A stretch of 64,000 nucleotides of DNA from Paenibacillus rhizosphaerae (GCF_014192015.1 NZ_JACHXJ010000001.1:1550001-1614000); one strand, 5' to 3'; shown: positions 1 through 8,522, numbered from the stretch's first letter. Numbers and translations: made by a program. The notes: generated from the letters alone by a model not told the origin.

Positions 1-929
1 GCTCCAGCGGCGGATCAGCCGCGGCAGTAGCCGCTGATTTGACGGTAGCTGCCATCGGCACCGATACGGGCGGCTCCGTCCGGATCCCAGCCGCATCCTG
101 TGGCGTTGTCGGGTTAAAACCTACGTACAACAAAGTACCTACCGAGGGCGTATTTTACGTTTCTTGGACACTGGATCATGTGGGACCGATCACGGCCAAT
201 ATGACCGACTTGGCTGTCCTGTTCGGTGCCATGACGAAGCAGTCCTACCTGCCATATCTGAATCAAGACATCCGGGGACTACGCGTCGGCGTGCCGACCA
301 GTTATTTTAACGAGCACATCGACCCGGAAACCTATGCATTGTATCTTCAGTCACTTGAGTCGCTTGAGTCGCTCGGTGCCATTTTGATCGATACGGACGT
401 CTCCTTTGTGGAGGGGAACAGCGAAGTATCGCTGATAATCGCGGCGTCAGAAGCCGGTTATGTCCACAAGAGCCGGATGGAATGCTGCATAGCGCAATAC
501 GGAACGGATGCGAGAGCTTTTTTGGAATCGTCCCGGGATATCACCTCCCTGCAGTATATTGAGGCGCTCAAGACAAAAGAGATGTACATGAACACGTTTA
601 ACCAACTGTTCCATGAACGCATCGATGTGTTGGCCACACCGACGATCCCGATCCCTGCGCGGAAAATTGGCGTGGACGAAGTCCGGTTTGGCGATTATAC
701 GGAAAGTGTCTTTGACGCGATGACCCGTTATACGGGGTTGTTCAACATGGTGGAGGTTCCCGCTTTATCCGTCCCGTGCGGACTGACAAGCGAAGGCCTT
801 CCCGTAGGATTGCAGCTCGTGGCCGGAAAGGATCGAGAAGACTTGCTGATTCGCGCCGGATACGCCTACGAGCAGGACCAGCTGAAGGAATTCTACCGTC
901 TGCGAGATCAGATATGCGCAGGATATTAA
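1..929 (+). CDS. Amidase-signature family hydrolase, C-terminal part (5' end outside window)
   Basis: The reading frame is already open at base 3, where it encodes SSGGSAAAVAA followed by GTDTGGSVRIPAA. These are the glycine/serine-rich core of the amidase signature family, carrying the cis-Ser and nucleophile Ser of the Ser-cisSer-Lys triad. The N-terminal part with the catalytic Lys lies upstream of the window, so the TTG at 39 is not a real start. The C-terminus has the usual family ending with a PCGLTSEGLPVGLQLVA segment. Members hydrolyse amide bonds (GatA, allophanate hydrolase, aliphatic amidases); the substrate cannot be told from this fragment. A strong terminator follows, so this ends a transcription unit. 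Confidence 0.9.
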   Translation, partial: SSGGSAAAVAADLTVAAIGTDTGGSVRIPAASCGVVGLKPTYNKVPTEGVFYVSWTLDHVGPITANMTDLAVLFGAMTKQSYLPYLNQDIRGLRVGVPTSYFNEHIDPETYALYLQSLESLESLGAILIDTDVSFVEGNSEVSLIIAASEAGYVHKSRMECCIAQYGTDARAFLESSRDITSLQYIEALKTKEMYMNTFNQLFHERIDVLATPTIPIPARKIGVDEVRFGDYTESVFDAMTRYTGLFNMVEVPALSVPCGLTSEGLPVGLQLVAGKDREDLLIRAGYAYEQDQLKEFYRLRDQICAGY

Positions 930-942
930 TTAAGTACCTTGA

Positions 943-990
943 GAGGAACACTGTCTGCACTGCCGTGCAGCGGTGTTCCTTTCTTATTTT
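943..990 (+). terminator. Rho-independent terminator after amidase gene
   Basis: AGGAACAC and CTGCAC pair with GTGCAG and GTGTTCCT around a short loop, followed by the T-rich stretch TTCTTATTTT. Confidence 0.85.
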
Positions 991-1060
991 CTGTTCATCC
1001 GCTAGGCCGGAGAAATTAGAGAACTCTCGTTTACCGAATTTTTCAAGCTGTTCTGACCAT

Positions 1061-1457
1061 ACTAAAAACATGTATCGAAGAAACTTCAAAGTAGCCAGAC
1101 CGCGTTTAGAGGAAGTTTTTAGTGCAATATAAGAAGGCGATTCAACGAAGCCATGACTGTTCTTATATCTAACTAAAATGTATATTGATGTACCTTCAAA
1201 GAAGTCGGACCACGTTTAGCGGAAATTTTTAGTGCGATATAAGGGAGATGGCTCTCGGAAGCCTACACAATTTTATATCTAACTAAAAACATGTATCGAA
1301 GAAACTTCAAAGTAGCCAGACCGCGTTTAGAGGAAGTTTTTAATGCGATATAAGGGGGGCGATTCAACGAAGCCATGACTGTTCTTATATCTAACTAAAA
1401 ACATGTATCGAAGAAACTTCTAGGAAGCCAACCCGCATATAGCGGAAATTTTTATTT
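1061..1457. repeat. Tandem ~111-bp repeats, 3.6 copies, with internal inverted repeats
   Basis: Copies begin with ACTAAAA(AC)ATGTAT near 1061, 1172, 1282 and 1394, giving periods of 111, 110 and 112 bp. Copies 1 and 3 are nearly identical over the first ~70 bases; copy 2 is diverged; copy 4 runs into the germination operon leader. In copy 3 the unit is bounded by an inverted repeat, TTATATC...ACTAAAAAC (1273-1290) against GTTTTTAATGCGATATAA (1336-1353), so each unit can fold into a long hairpin. No open frame with coding character covers the array. It fills most of the 567-bp gap between the amidase and the gerA-type gene. Confidence 0.85.
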
Positions 1458-1496
1458 TGCCACCAGTATGGACTTTTGCCGGTTGGGGGTGTGGAC

Positions 1497-2999
1497 ATGC
1501 AAACCAATGAAAAGGTCATCTTCTCGGATCATTTACAAGAAAATATATCTCATCTTAAACAGCGGTATGCGGATTGCTTTGATGTCGTGTTCCACGACTT
1601 CAACTGCGGCCAAACGCCTGCGGTCATCGTCTACTTTATGGGTTTGACCGACAGCGATATGATTAACCGGTACATACTCGAACCCACGCTGAAACAGATA
1701 TCCAAAGACGGAGGCACCACCCTGGGGGATTTTTGCAAATGCTTGCCGGTGTCCTCGTATACCATGATCCAAACGATGGATCAAGCATTGATGGAGATTG
1801 GTGACGGTAATGTCGTCATGCTGATGGATGGGGAAGACCGGGCCATCTCTCTGTATCTGGCAAAATGGGAGCAGCGCTCGATCACGGAACCTGAGGCGGA
1901 ATCCGTCGTCAGAGGCCCGCGCGAAGGGTTTATCGAAACGCTGATGGTCAATGTATCCATGATCCGCCGGAAGCTGAAGTCGCCCGACTTGAAGATGAAA
2001 TCGATCCGGATCGGACGGTTTTCCCAGACCGAAGTTGTCGTCGCTTTCGTGAGTGGAATCATCGAATCCTCGCTGGTCACTGAAATCGAAAGCCGTCTTA
2101 CCCGCATTGACATCGACGGAATCTTGGAAAGCGGGATGATTGAGGAGCTTATCGAGGATAATCCATATTCGCCCTTTCCGCAATTACAGACGACGGAGCG
2201 GCCGGACGTGGTAGCGGCCAATCTGCTTGAAGGCAAAGCGGCCATACTCGTAGAAGGAACTCCCATTGCCTTGATTGCTCCAGCAACGATTTTTACCTTT
2301 CTGCAATCGCCGGAAGATCATTACCAGCGCTATTACATCGGGACAGCCATCCGCTGGCTGCGATATTTTTTCACGTTCATTGCTCTCATCGGGCCCTCAT
2401 TCTATGTCGCTATCGTTACCTATCATCAGGAGATGATTCCTACGACGCTGCTGCTTAATATGACCAAATCGAGGGAGCAAATACCGTTCCCGGCTCTGGT
2501 CGAAGCGCTGCTGATGGAAATCACGTTCGAAGCCCTGAGAGAAGCCGGGGTCAGACTGCCTAAGCAGATTGGCGCCGCGGTCAGCATCGTGGGAGCGCTG
2601 GTCATTGGTCAGGCGGCTATTGCCGCCGGCCTCGTCTCTTCGCCGATGGTCATGGTCGTAGCGATCACCGGTATCTCCTCGTTTCTGATTCCCCATTTCG
2701 CCTTTGGCATATCGATCCGGCTGCTTCGGTTTCCCATGATGCTGCTGGCAGGTTTTATGGGCTTTTTCGGACTGATGATGGGGCTCACCTTAATCCTGAC
2801 GCATCTGTTCGCGCTTCGTTCGTTTGGCGTTCCTTATGTTTCGCTGTCAACCGCCACCCGTCTCAGCCAGCTGAAGGACATCCTGGTCCGCGTCCCATCT
2901 TGGAAAATGAATACAAGGCCGCGAACCGGCGTTTGGAACAGGTATCGCCAAGGTGCTAACCAGCGCCCAGGACCCGGCCGGGGAGGCCGCGGAAGATGA
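1497..2999 (+). CDS. GerA-family spore germination receptor subunit A
   Basis: This 500-residue protein has the GerA layout: a hydrophilic N-terminal half of about 280 residues (germinant-receptor domain, with a conserved PFPQLQTTERPD segment), then five or so membrane helices, then a short basic tail. It would sit in the inner membrane of the spore and act with the B and C subunits to sense germinants. I place the start at ATG 1497, with a GGGGGTG ribosome site just upstream, rather than at the TTG at 1476. Its last codons overlap the next gene by 4 bases, showing translational coupling in an A-C-D-B operon. The germinant cannot be predicted from sequence. Confidence 0.93.
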   Translation: MQTNEKVIFSDHLQENISHLKQRYADCFDVVFHDFNCGQTPAVIVYFMGLTDSDMINRYILEPTLKQISKDGGTTLGDFCKCLPVSSYTMIQTMDQALMEIGDGNVVMLMDGEDRAISLYLAKWEQRSITEPEAESVVRGPREGFIETLMVNVSMIRRKLKSPDLKMKSIRIGRFSQTEVVVAFVSGIIESSLVTEIESRLTRIDIDGILESGMIEELIEDNPYSPFPQLQTTERPDVVAANLLEGKAAILVEGTPIALIAPATIFTFLQSPEDHYQRYYIGTAIRWLRYFFTFIALIGPSFYVAIVTYHQEMIPTTLLLNMTKSREQIPFPALVEALLMEITFEALREAGVRLPKQIGAAVSIVGALVIGQAAIAAGLVSSPMVMVVAITGISSFLIPHFAFGISIRLLRFPMMLLAGFMGFFGLMMGLTLILTHLFALRSFGVPYVSLSTATRLSQLKDILVRVPSWKMNTRPRTGVWNRYRQGANQRPGPGRGGRGR

Positions 3000-4168
3000 C
3001 AAGCGCAAGACTTGCCGCTGCATTTCTTCTGTGTACGATAATTCCATTCATTTCAGGGTGCTGGGACCGCACCGAAGTGAACGATCTGGCTTTAATTATG
3101 GCCGCTGGGATGGATGCCGCGCCAAACGGAAAGGTAGAGCTCTCCGTGCAGGTATACACGCCCAACCAGTCCAGAACGAGCAGCGACGGCGAGATGATGA
3201 ACAGTGGAAACAAAGGAGATATGGTTATCGTGAAAAGCGCCATCGGGACGGATTTGGCGGATGCGGCCCAACGGCTGCAGGAGGAAATGCCCCGCAAAGT
3301 CTTTTGGGGCCACAGCGAAGTATTTATCGCCGGGGAGGAGCTCGCCAAGAGGGGAATATTGGACCAGGTCGATTTCCTCTTTCGCCATCCTCAGCCAAGG
3401 GAGCATGCTTATTTTTTTGTCAGCAAGGGCAGGGCTAAGAACATTCTGAGCATAAACACGCGGATGGAGCGGGACAGCGCTGAAACCCTTCGCGAGTTGA
3501 CCGTTCTATCGGGGGGGATGGGGCTGACGCTAAAAGATTTGAGCGGGATGCTGACAGGGCGGTCGAAGGCTCTCGTTGTTCCCCTGGTTGGACGAAAGGA
3601 GGAAGCTGGAGGCAGCAATACTTATCCGTACATTAACGGGGCAGCGGTTTTAATCAAGGGGAAGATGACAGGCCAATATCAAGGGGAGGCCAAACGGTAC
3701 GTTCAGATCATCCGCAACGAGCTGGAATCAACGACGGTAACGTTTCCTATACAGGAGATTAAGGGCAAGGGCGGGGGCGTTATGTCCGTCCGGCTAATCA
3801 AATGCCATACGAAATTAATCCCGACGATTCGCAGAAATCAATGGAGTATTCTGGTCCGGATTCATGGTGAAGCAAGTGTGCTTCAGAATGAGAGCCATGT
3901 CAATGTGATGCTGCCCAATGAATTGCCCCGATTGGAACAGCAGCTGAACAAAGAAATCGAGTCCAAGGTGAAAGAGACGTTTCGGCAGATCCAGGATGAG
4001 ACCCACGCCGATATTTTTGGTACGGGCGATGCGTTTTGGCGAAAATATCCGAAACGTTGGACCAAGGAACAGTCCCGATGGGACGAGATTTTCCCGGAAG
4101 TCAGTGTCTACGCCGATTCTGCTGTGAACATAAAATCGCCTGGTTTTGCCGGAAAAAGCTATAAATGA
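2996..4168 (+). CDS. Ger(x)C-family germination lipoprotein (subunit C)
   Basis: The protein (390 residues) begins with a signal peptide ending in the lipobox ISGC, with the lipidated Cys at residue 22, followed by WDRTEVNDLALIMAAGMD, the family's hallmark N-terminus. The C-terminal Ger(x)C domain covers roughly residues 210-370. It is the membrane-anchored lipoprotein subunit of the germinant receptor, acting on the outer face of the spore inner membrane. A GGGGAGG ribosome site lies inside the end of the A-subunit gene, which it overlaps by 4 bases. Confidence 0.93.
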   Translation: MTSARLAAAFLLCTIIPFISGCWDRTEVNDLALIMAAGMDAAPNGKVELSVQVYTPNQSRTSSDGEMMNSGNKGDMVIVKSAIGTDLADAAQRLQEEMPRKVFWGHSEVFIAGEELAKRGILDQVDFLFRHPQPREHAYFFVSKGRAKNILSINTRMERDSAETLRELTVLSGGMGLTLKDLSGMLTGRSKALVVPLVGRKEEAGGSNTYPYINGAAVLIKGKMTGQYQGEAKRYVQIIRNELESTTVTFPIQEIKGKGGGVMSVRLIKCHTKLIPTIRRNQWSILVRIHGEASVLQNESHVNVMLPNELPRLEQQLNKEIESKVKETFRQIQDETHADIFGTGDAFWRKYPKRWTKEQSRWDEIFPEVSVYADSAVNIKSPGFAGKSYK

Positions 4169-4178
4169 GGGATAAGCG

Positions 4179-4412
4179 ATGTTCGTTCTAAAGCTGCTAG
4201 GCATTACGCTGCTCTCTGCGGCCGTGTTTCTATATGATTTTTCGATTGTAGACCCCAAGAAGAAGAAGGAACGGGCAGCGATTGCCGTTATTACTTGCGC
4301 AGGGTGGGTGGTGGCGGTCCTGCTGCTGTTTGCTCCCGGCTTGCCCGGTCCGACCGAATGGATCAACCAAGTGACGAAACCGATTTGGATTATTTTTTAT
4401 CCCGAGGGCTAG
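4179..4412 (+). CDS. Small two-helix membrane protein, probable germinant receptor D-type subunit
   Basis: A 77-residue protein with two hydrophobic helices (about residues 3-20 and 33-53) separated by a very basic loop PKKKKER. It lies 10 bases after the C-subunit gene and 15 bases before the B-subunit gene, inside the operon. Small two-helix proteins encoded in gerA-type operons are known in Bacillus as D subunits that modulate receptor activity. Assignment here is from size, topology and position, not from strong sequence identity. The ribosome site is GAGGGATAAGCG before the ATG. Confidence 0.75.
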   Translation: MFVLKLLGITLLSAAVFLYDFSIVDPKKKKERAAIAVITCAGWVVAVLLLFAPGLPGPTEWINQVTKPIWIIFYPEG

Positions 4413-4427
4413 AAGGGGGGCGGCGGT

Positions 4428-5516
4428 ATGGACAAGGAGAAAGTTTCGAATCTTCAGCTGTGCTTGATGATGTACCTGATGATCGGCGGGACCTCCATCC
4501 TCGTCGTGCCTTCCTTTACAGCGATGTATGCCAAGCAGGACATGTGGATATCGCCGATCATAGGCTCTGTTTTCGGTTTCTTCAACGTCACCGTAGCTTG
4601 GCTTCTGCATCGAAGGAATCCGGGACTAACTTTGATCGAGCAGGCGCAGCGGCTTTTTGGAAAATGGATGGGAAGCATTCTGGGGATAGTCTTCCTCTTA
4701 TTCCAAATCGACGCGATTGGCTTGATTACCCGGGAATATGCCGAATTTATCGTACAGGCGTTTCTGCCCAAAACCCCGCTGGTCATGATTATCGGGTGCA
4801 TTGTTTTGACATGCTCATTCGCTGTACGGTCCGGCGTTGAAGTGATCGGACGATTCGCACAGATTTTCGGTCCCATTTTTTTGTGCTTCGTCCTGGCGAT
4901 TTTTCTGTTTCTTCTAGCGGAATACAACTATTCCAATATGCTCCCCGTTCTGGGGACCGGAGTCATGCCTTCGCTCAAAGGATCACTGGAGCCTTCCGTC
5001 TGGTTCATGGAGTTCATCTTCATTTCATCGGTCTACCCGTCCGTCCGACAAGGTGGCAACGGCCTCAAGGGTGGGCTGTTTGCCGTACTCCTAATGATGA
5101 TCACGATGGTCATCACGAATTTTACTTGTTTGTTTTTGTTTGGGGAATCGACGGCCAACCTCACATTCCCGTTCCTGTCTGCTTCGCGCTTTGTGAATAT
5201 CGCCGATTTCTTCTCCCATGTAGAAGCCATCGTGATGGCGCTTTGGATCCTTGGCGGCTTTGTACAAATCTCGATGTGGTATTATACGCTTGCTCTGGGG
5301 ACGGCCCAATGGATGAAGATGACGGATTTCCGTCCGCTGGTATTTCCGGTTGGCCTGCTGATCGGCGTGTTTAGCATTTGGGTTGCGAAAAATTTTCAGC
5401 AAATGCTGCAGTATTTTCCCACTGGGGGAACGGGCAGTTCCATCATCACGTTGCTGCTGCTGCCGATCCTTTTCCTCCTGGTCAGCCTTGTTCGCGGAAG
5501 CGGAACTCGGAACTAA
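4428..5516 (+). CDS. GerB-family germination permease (subunit B)
   Basis: A 362-residue integral membrane protein with about ten helices and almost no soluble domains, matching the GerAB/APC-type spore germination permease family. It starts with the typical N-terminus MDKEKVSNLQLCLMMYL and carries the TSILVVPSFTA segment where family members bind or pass the germinant. It completes the operon; the ribosome site GAAGGGGGGCGG precedes ATG 4428. In characterised systems this subunit determines ligand recognition. No clear terminator was found before the next gene at 5625. Confidence 0.92.
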   Translation: MDKEKVSNLQLCLMMYLMIGGTSILVVPSFTAMYAKQDMWISPIIGSVFGFFNVTVAWLLHRRNPGLTLIEQAQRLFGKWMGSILGIVFLLFQIDAIGLITREYAEFIVQAFLPKTPLVMIIGCIVLTCSFAVRSGVEVIGRFAQIFGPIFLCFVLAIFLFLLAEYNYSNMLPVLGTGVMPSLKGSLEPSVWFMEFIFISSVYPSVRQGGNGLKGGLFAVLLMMITMVITNFTCLFLFGESTANLTFPFLSASRFVNIADFFSHVEAIVMALWILGGFVQISMWYYTLALGTAQWMKMTDFRPLVFPVGLLIGVFSIWVAKNFQQMLQYFPTGGTGSSIITLLLLPILFLLVSLVRGSGTRN

Positions 5517-5569
5517 ACTTTTTTTACAATTCTTCGCAAAGAGATGTCGATTCGGGAATATCTCTCTCG

Positions 5570-5609
5570 TCGTCTTATATAGGCAGCGTTATAATGCTGT
5601 ATAAGACGA
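5570..5609 (+). promoter_or_regulatory. Long inverted repeat with TATAAT in its loop, ahead of YciI-family gene
   Basis: TCGTCTTATA (5570-5579) pairs exactly with TATAAGACGA (5600-5609), and an inner CAGC/GCTG stem surrounds the loop GTTATAAT. The loop holds a perfect -10 hexamer TATAAT (5590-5595). The ribosome site AAGGAGATG begins 2 bases after the hairpin. It could be an operator over the -10 or an RNA hairpin next to the ribosome site; no convincing -35 hexamer sits at 17 bp. Confidence 0.6.
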
Positions 5610-5624
5610 TAAGGAGATGAAGTT

Positions 5625-6008
5625 ATGAAATATCTATGTTTAGGTTACCTTGAGCCGGAGCTGATGGATGCCAGACCTCAGGAGGAAATCAACGGAGTGA
5701 TGCAGGAGTGCAAGCCCCATCTTGAACACTTGTATCAAAGCGGGAAGGTGCTTCTAGATGCCGGGCTGGACAAGGTCGCGACGACCCTGCAGCGCAAGAA
5801 CGGAAAGCTGAGAATTCTGGACGGTCCGTTTACCGAATCAAAGGAGCTGATTGGCAGCGCGTTTTTGATCGAGGCTGAGGATCTGGACGAGGCGGCCCGA
5901 GTGGCATCGCTTCATCCGGCCGTTCAGGTGAGTGCTGGCGAATCGTTTGGCTGGCGTATCGAAATTCGCCCCGTTCATCATTTTGAATCGTTCAGCCCAG
6001 AGGGCTAA
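5625..6008 (+). CDS. YciI/DGPF-domain protein
   Basis: A 127-residue protein of the YciI-like superfamily, with the DGPF motif at residues 66-69 in ILDGPFTESKELIGSAFLIE, typical of the family often encoded beside ECF sigma factors. The fold is a small ferredoxin-like dimer; no defined reaction is known for most members. No ECF sigma gene is present nearby. A strong AAGGAGATGAAGTT ribosome site precedes the ATG. It faces the convergent MFS gene with only 13 bases between stop codons. Confidence 0.85.
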   Translation: MKYLCLGYLEPELMDARPQEEINGVMQECKPHLEHLYQSGKVLLDAGLDKVATTLQRKNGKLRILDGPFTESKELIGSAFLIEAEDLDEAARVASLHPAVQVSAGESFGWRIEIRPVHHFESFSPEG

Positions 6009-6021
6009 CCGTCGTTTTGCT

Positions 6022-7239
6022 TTATCTTTGATGTAATTTCACTGTTACAAAAACGGCACCCGCGACCGAAACTGCAGCCAGCACCGCCGCAAACATCGAG
6101 GCACCCAGAGAAATGCCGGTCATATCGATCAAAAATCCTGTTCCGATCGGCAGCAATGCGGCAGGTACGTATCCACCGATATTCAGTACCGCATTAGCCT
6201 CGGCGCGGTGATGTGCCGGGACATGCACGCTGATCAGCGTCAGTCCTCCGAGCTGCCCCAATCCCTGTCCTGCTCCTGCGGATATCGCGGCCAGAACAAG
6301 GAACGCGGGTGCCGAATAAATGACAGCAGAAACCAGGCATATCATAGACAAAAGGGTTGCCGCGCTTCCCAGGAGAAACAGGCTGCGAACCGGCAGTCTT
6401 TTGACAACGATTTGTATCCCCGTCGCCGCCAAGAACATGATACAGGCCGTTCCTCCAGCCACGAAGGGACTGGTCACATGAAGCAGCTTGGACAGCAGCG
6501 ACGGACCCAGCGACAGCACAAAGGAGGTCGAGGTAATGCCCGGGGCAAATGCGGATATTCCCAAAGCTAGATGCAGACGGTTATGCTCAGGAACTGACGG
6601 GAAACGCAGTTTCCATTCTTCATGTGCAGGATGCCGCCGGGAGGGGAGACGGGCTGCCACCACAAAGGCTGTTGCCAAAATGATAAATTGAACGAGAAAC
6701 ACCGGCATAACAGGATGTGTAAGAAATTGGGCCATCATTCCGGCCAGCAGTGGCCCAAGTCCTGCTCCGAGGACCATAGCCATGGAGGCTGCAAGGGAAG
6801 CCAGCTGTTTCTTGCTGTGGCCGCCGGAGTCCACAACCGCCGCCATGCCGGCGGAGACGATGACACCGACGGCGATGCCTGTCAGCAGCCGCGCCGCGAG
6901 CAGCATGCCGACCGAATCGGCCGAAGCAAACAGCGCACAAGCGGCCACCGCTGCTAAAAGACCCGGGAACAGTACAGCCTTGCGTCCGAAGCGGTCCGAT
7001 AATTGGCCGGCTGCGAGCAGGGTGCCAAGCAAGCCAATGATATATGCCGCAAAAATGACCGTCAGGGTTCCGTTCGTGAATCCCATCGCCGTCTGCCATT
7101 GTACATACAACGGCGTCGCTGAATTGGACAGCATGAATACGGCTGTTACGATCCAGGCGGTAGTCCAGATGCGGCTTGTTGATATGCGGGATTCCTCCGA
7201 TGCCTGTGGAATTTCCGCGTTTTTTGCATGATCGATCAA
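6022..7239 (-). CDS. MFS transporter (drug or sugar efflux type)
   Basis: A 12-helix major facilitator of about 405 residues. The loop between helices 2 and 3 reads GQLSDRFGRKAVLFPG, the family's signature A, and helix 4 has RLLTGIAVGVIVSAGMAA. I choose the TTG at 7239 (LIDHAKNAEI...) because AAGGAGG lies 8 bases upstream; the longer frame to 7263 has no ribosome site. It is divergent from the LysR gene at 7383, a classic regulator-target arrangement, so LysR probably controls it. The substrate is unknown. Confidence 0.88.
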   Translation of the reverse strand: MIDHAKNAEIPQASEESRISTSRIWTTAWIVTAVFMLSNSATPLYVQWQTAMGFTNGTLTVIFAAYIIGLLGTLLAAGQLSDRFGRKAVLFPGLLAAVAACALFASADSVGMLLAARLLTGIAVGVIVSAGMAAVVDSGGHSKKQLASLAASMAMVLGAGLGPLLAGMMAQFLTHPVMPVFLVQFIILATAFVVAARLPSRRHPAHEEWKLRFPSVPEHNRLHLALGISAFAPGITSTSFVLSLGPSLLSKLLHVTSPFVAGGTACIMFLAATGIQIVVKRLPVRSLFLLGSAATLLSMICLVSAVIYSAPAFLVLAAISAGAGQGLGQLGGLTLISVHVPAHHRAEANAVLNIGGYVPAALLPIGTGFLIDMTGISLGASMFAAVLAAVSVAGAVFVTVKLHQR

Positions 7240-7291
7240 GGTAATCTCCTCCTTTTCAAACAACCCTTCGAATGTGTACAGTGCCTCAGTG

Positions 7292-7371
7292 TTGTCGTGC
7301 CCTTAGAATACGTTATAATAGTTCATAACTGAAATACACATTTGGAATAGAGGGGATAACCGTCAGGTTAT
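7292..7371 (+). promoter_or_regulatory. LysR promoter and palindromes in MFS/LysR divergent region
   Basis: TTGTCG (7292-7297) and TATAAT (7314-7319) with a 16-bp spacer form a likely sigma-A promoter toward the LysR gene. Two palindromes with the same GTTAT/ATAAC core follow: GTTAT-N8-ATAAC overlapping the -10, and ATAACC-GTCA-GGTTAT at 7356-7371. They are candidate LysR binding sites for autoregulation and MFS control. Confidence 0.5.
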
Positions 7372-7382
7372 GTTATTGCGCG

Positions 7383-8246
7383 ATGAAAATAAACTTGAAC
7401 CATCTGAATGTCTTTATGACAGCCGCCGAGAAATTGAACATTACCGAAGCGGCGAAAGCGTTGTTTATATCTCAGCCGGCGGTGAGCAAAACCATCAAAC
7501 AGCTTGAAGATGCGCTGCAAGTGAGGCTCTTTGTGAGGGATAAGCAGAAGGGGATCATTCTGACCGATGTCGGCAGAGAGATTCTCGTATTGGCCAGGCA
7601 GATGCAGTCCATTGAAAACCGTATTCACCAAGTCGCCAGCCGGGAGAGCCAGTTGCTAACCGGAAAAGTCAAAATCGGATCGTTTCCCGCTGCGTCGACC
7701 CTGTTACTCCCGGAGGCTATCGCCAGGTTCCGGGCCAAGTATCCTCAAGTTCAAATCGAACTTAGTGAGGGGGTATCCGACCAGATCAAGGAATGGGTAA
7801 CCGACCGTACCGTGGAAATCGGGCTCGTCGCTTCCCCGTTTACGGGATTTGAGCATCATAGCCTGGTTCAGGATCATATGGTGGCTGTCATTCCGGATGA
7901 TCATGAGCTGCAGAATACAGAGATTGTCGATCTCGGAAGATATCAGCATGACATGATTTATTGTAAAGGCGGGCATGAAGCGGCGATGAACAGCCTACTT
8001 GAACAGTACCCTATTCGTCTCGAAAGCAACTTGACCGTCCAAACCGCCGAAACCTTGATCCATATGGTCAGCAGACGGCTCGGGATCGGTCTTGTTTTCG
8101 ACTTTACGCTGTCTTCCGTGTCCCATGAACTTACCGTTAAGCCCATAACGCCTGTCATCACTAGGGAGATTGGGATCATCGCGCTTTCATTTACGGAGAT
8201 TTCACCGGCGTCCATGGAGTTTGTTCGAATGATGAAAGAAACTTGA
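7383..8246 (+). CDS. LysR-family transcriptional regulator
   Basis: A 287-residue protein with an N-terminal winged helix-turn-helix (residues 3-62, including ITEAAKALFISQPAVSKTIKQLE) and a C-terminal type-2 periplasmic-binding-like effector domain (about 90-285). Family members bind DNA as tetramers and respond to small ligands. It is divergent from the MFS transporter and probably controls it and itself. The ATG at 7383 fits the family N-terminus, but no good ribosome site precedes it. A strong terminator follows at once. Confidence 0.93.
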   Translation: MKINLNHLNVFMTAAEKLNITEAAKALFISQPAVSKTIKQLEDALQVRLFVRDKQKGIILTDVGREILVLARQMQSIENRIHQVASRESQLLTGKVKIGSFPAASTLLLPEAIARFRAKYPQVQIELSEGVSDQIKEWVTDRTVEIGLVASPFTGFEHHSLVQDHMVAVIPDDHELQNTEIVDLGRYQHDMIYCKGGHEAAMNSLLEQYPIRLESNLTVQTAETLIHMVSRRLGIGLVFDFTLSSVSHELTVKPITPVITREIGIIALSFTEISPASMEFVRMMKET

Positions 8247-8290
8247 ACAAGCCGCTTCCGGCATATCCGGAGCGGCTTGTTTGTTCATCT
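8245..8290 (+). terminator. Terminator after LysR gene
   Basis: AACAAGCCGCT(T)CCGG, loop CATAT, then CCGGAGCGGCTTGTTTGTTC. The stem begins at the stop codon. Confidence 0.85.
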
Positions 8291-8327
8291 ATATTCAATG
8301 GATAGCTGAACAGGACGAAAATACTAC

Positions 8328-8522
8328 TTAACGGCTGCTCTGACGATTCTCAACAGATTTCATGCGGTTTTGTTCATCGGGCGCGCGGTCATGGCCGAAT
8401 TCCTGGCCGGCCTCCATTTCAGTGTGTCCCGACTGGCTGCGGGCGAATTCAGTGAATTCCGTCTTCTGCTCATCTTGCTCATGCTTTTGTTTCAGTATCT
8501 TTTTCGGATCTTGGGTTGTCAT
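8328..8522 (-). CDS. Small hydrophilic protein, unknown function
   Basis: This encodes 64 residues, rich in Gln, Glu, Lys, Asp and Arg, with almost no hydrophobic residues (for example KQKHEQDEQKTEFTEFARSQ), so it is probably disordered. The ribosome site GAGGAGG lies 8 bases before the ATG on the minus strand, which argues for a real gene. The opposite-strand frames here are Cys/Ser/Trp-rich and look like shadows. Small charged proteins of this type are common in spores of Bacillota, but I do not recognise a family. Confidence 0.6.
   Translation of the reverse strand: MTTQDPKKILKQKHEQDEQKTEFTEFARSQSGHTEMEAGQEFGHDRAPDEQNRMKSVENRQSSR

Noticed and set aside
776..1132. Arg-rich frame across the amidase end and terminator
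   Set aside because: It runs through a clear terminator hairpin and into the repeat array, and is out of frame with the conserved amidase sequence.
1061..1457. Repeat array considered as CRISPR
   Set aside because: The whole ~111-bp unit is repeated; there are no short identical repeats separated by unique spacers of constant length, and no cas genes.
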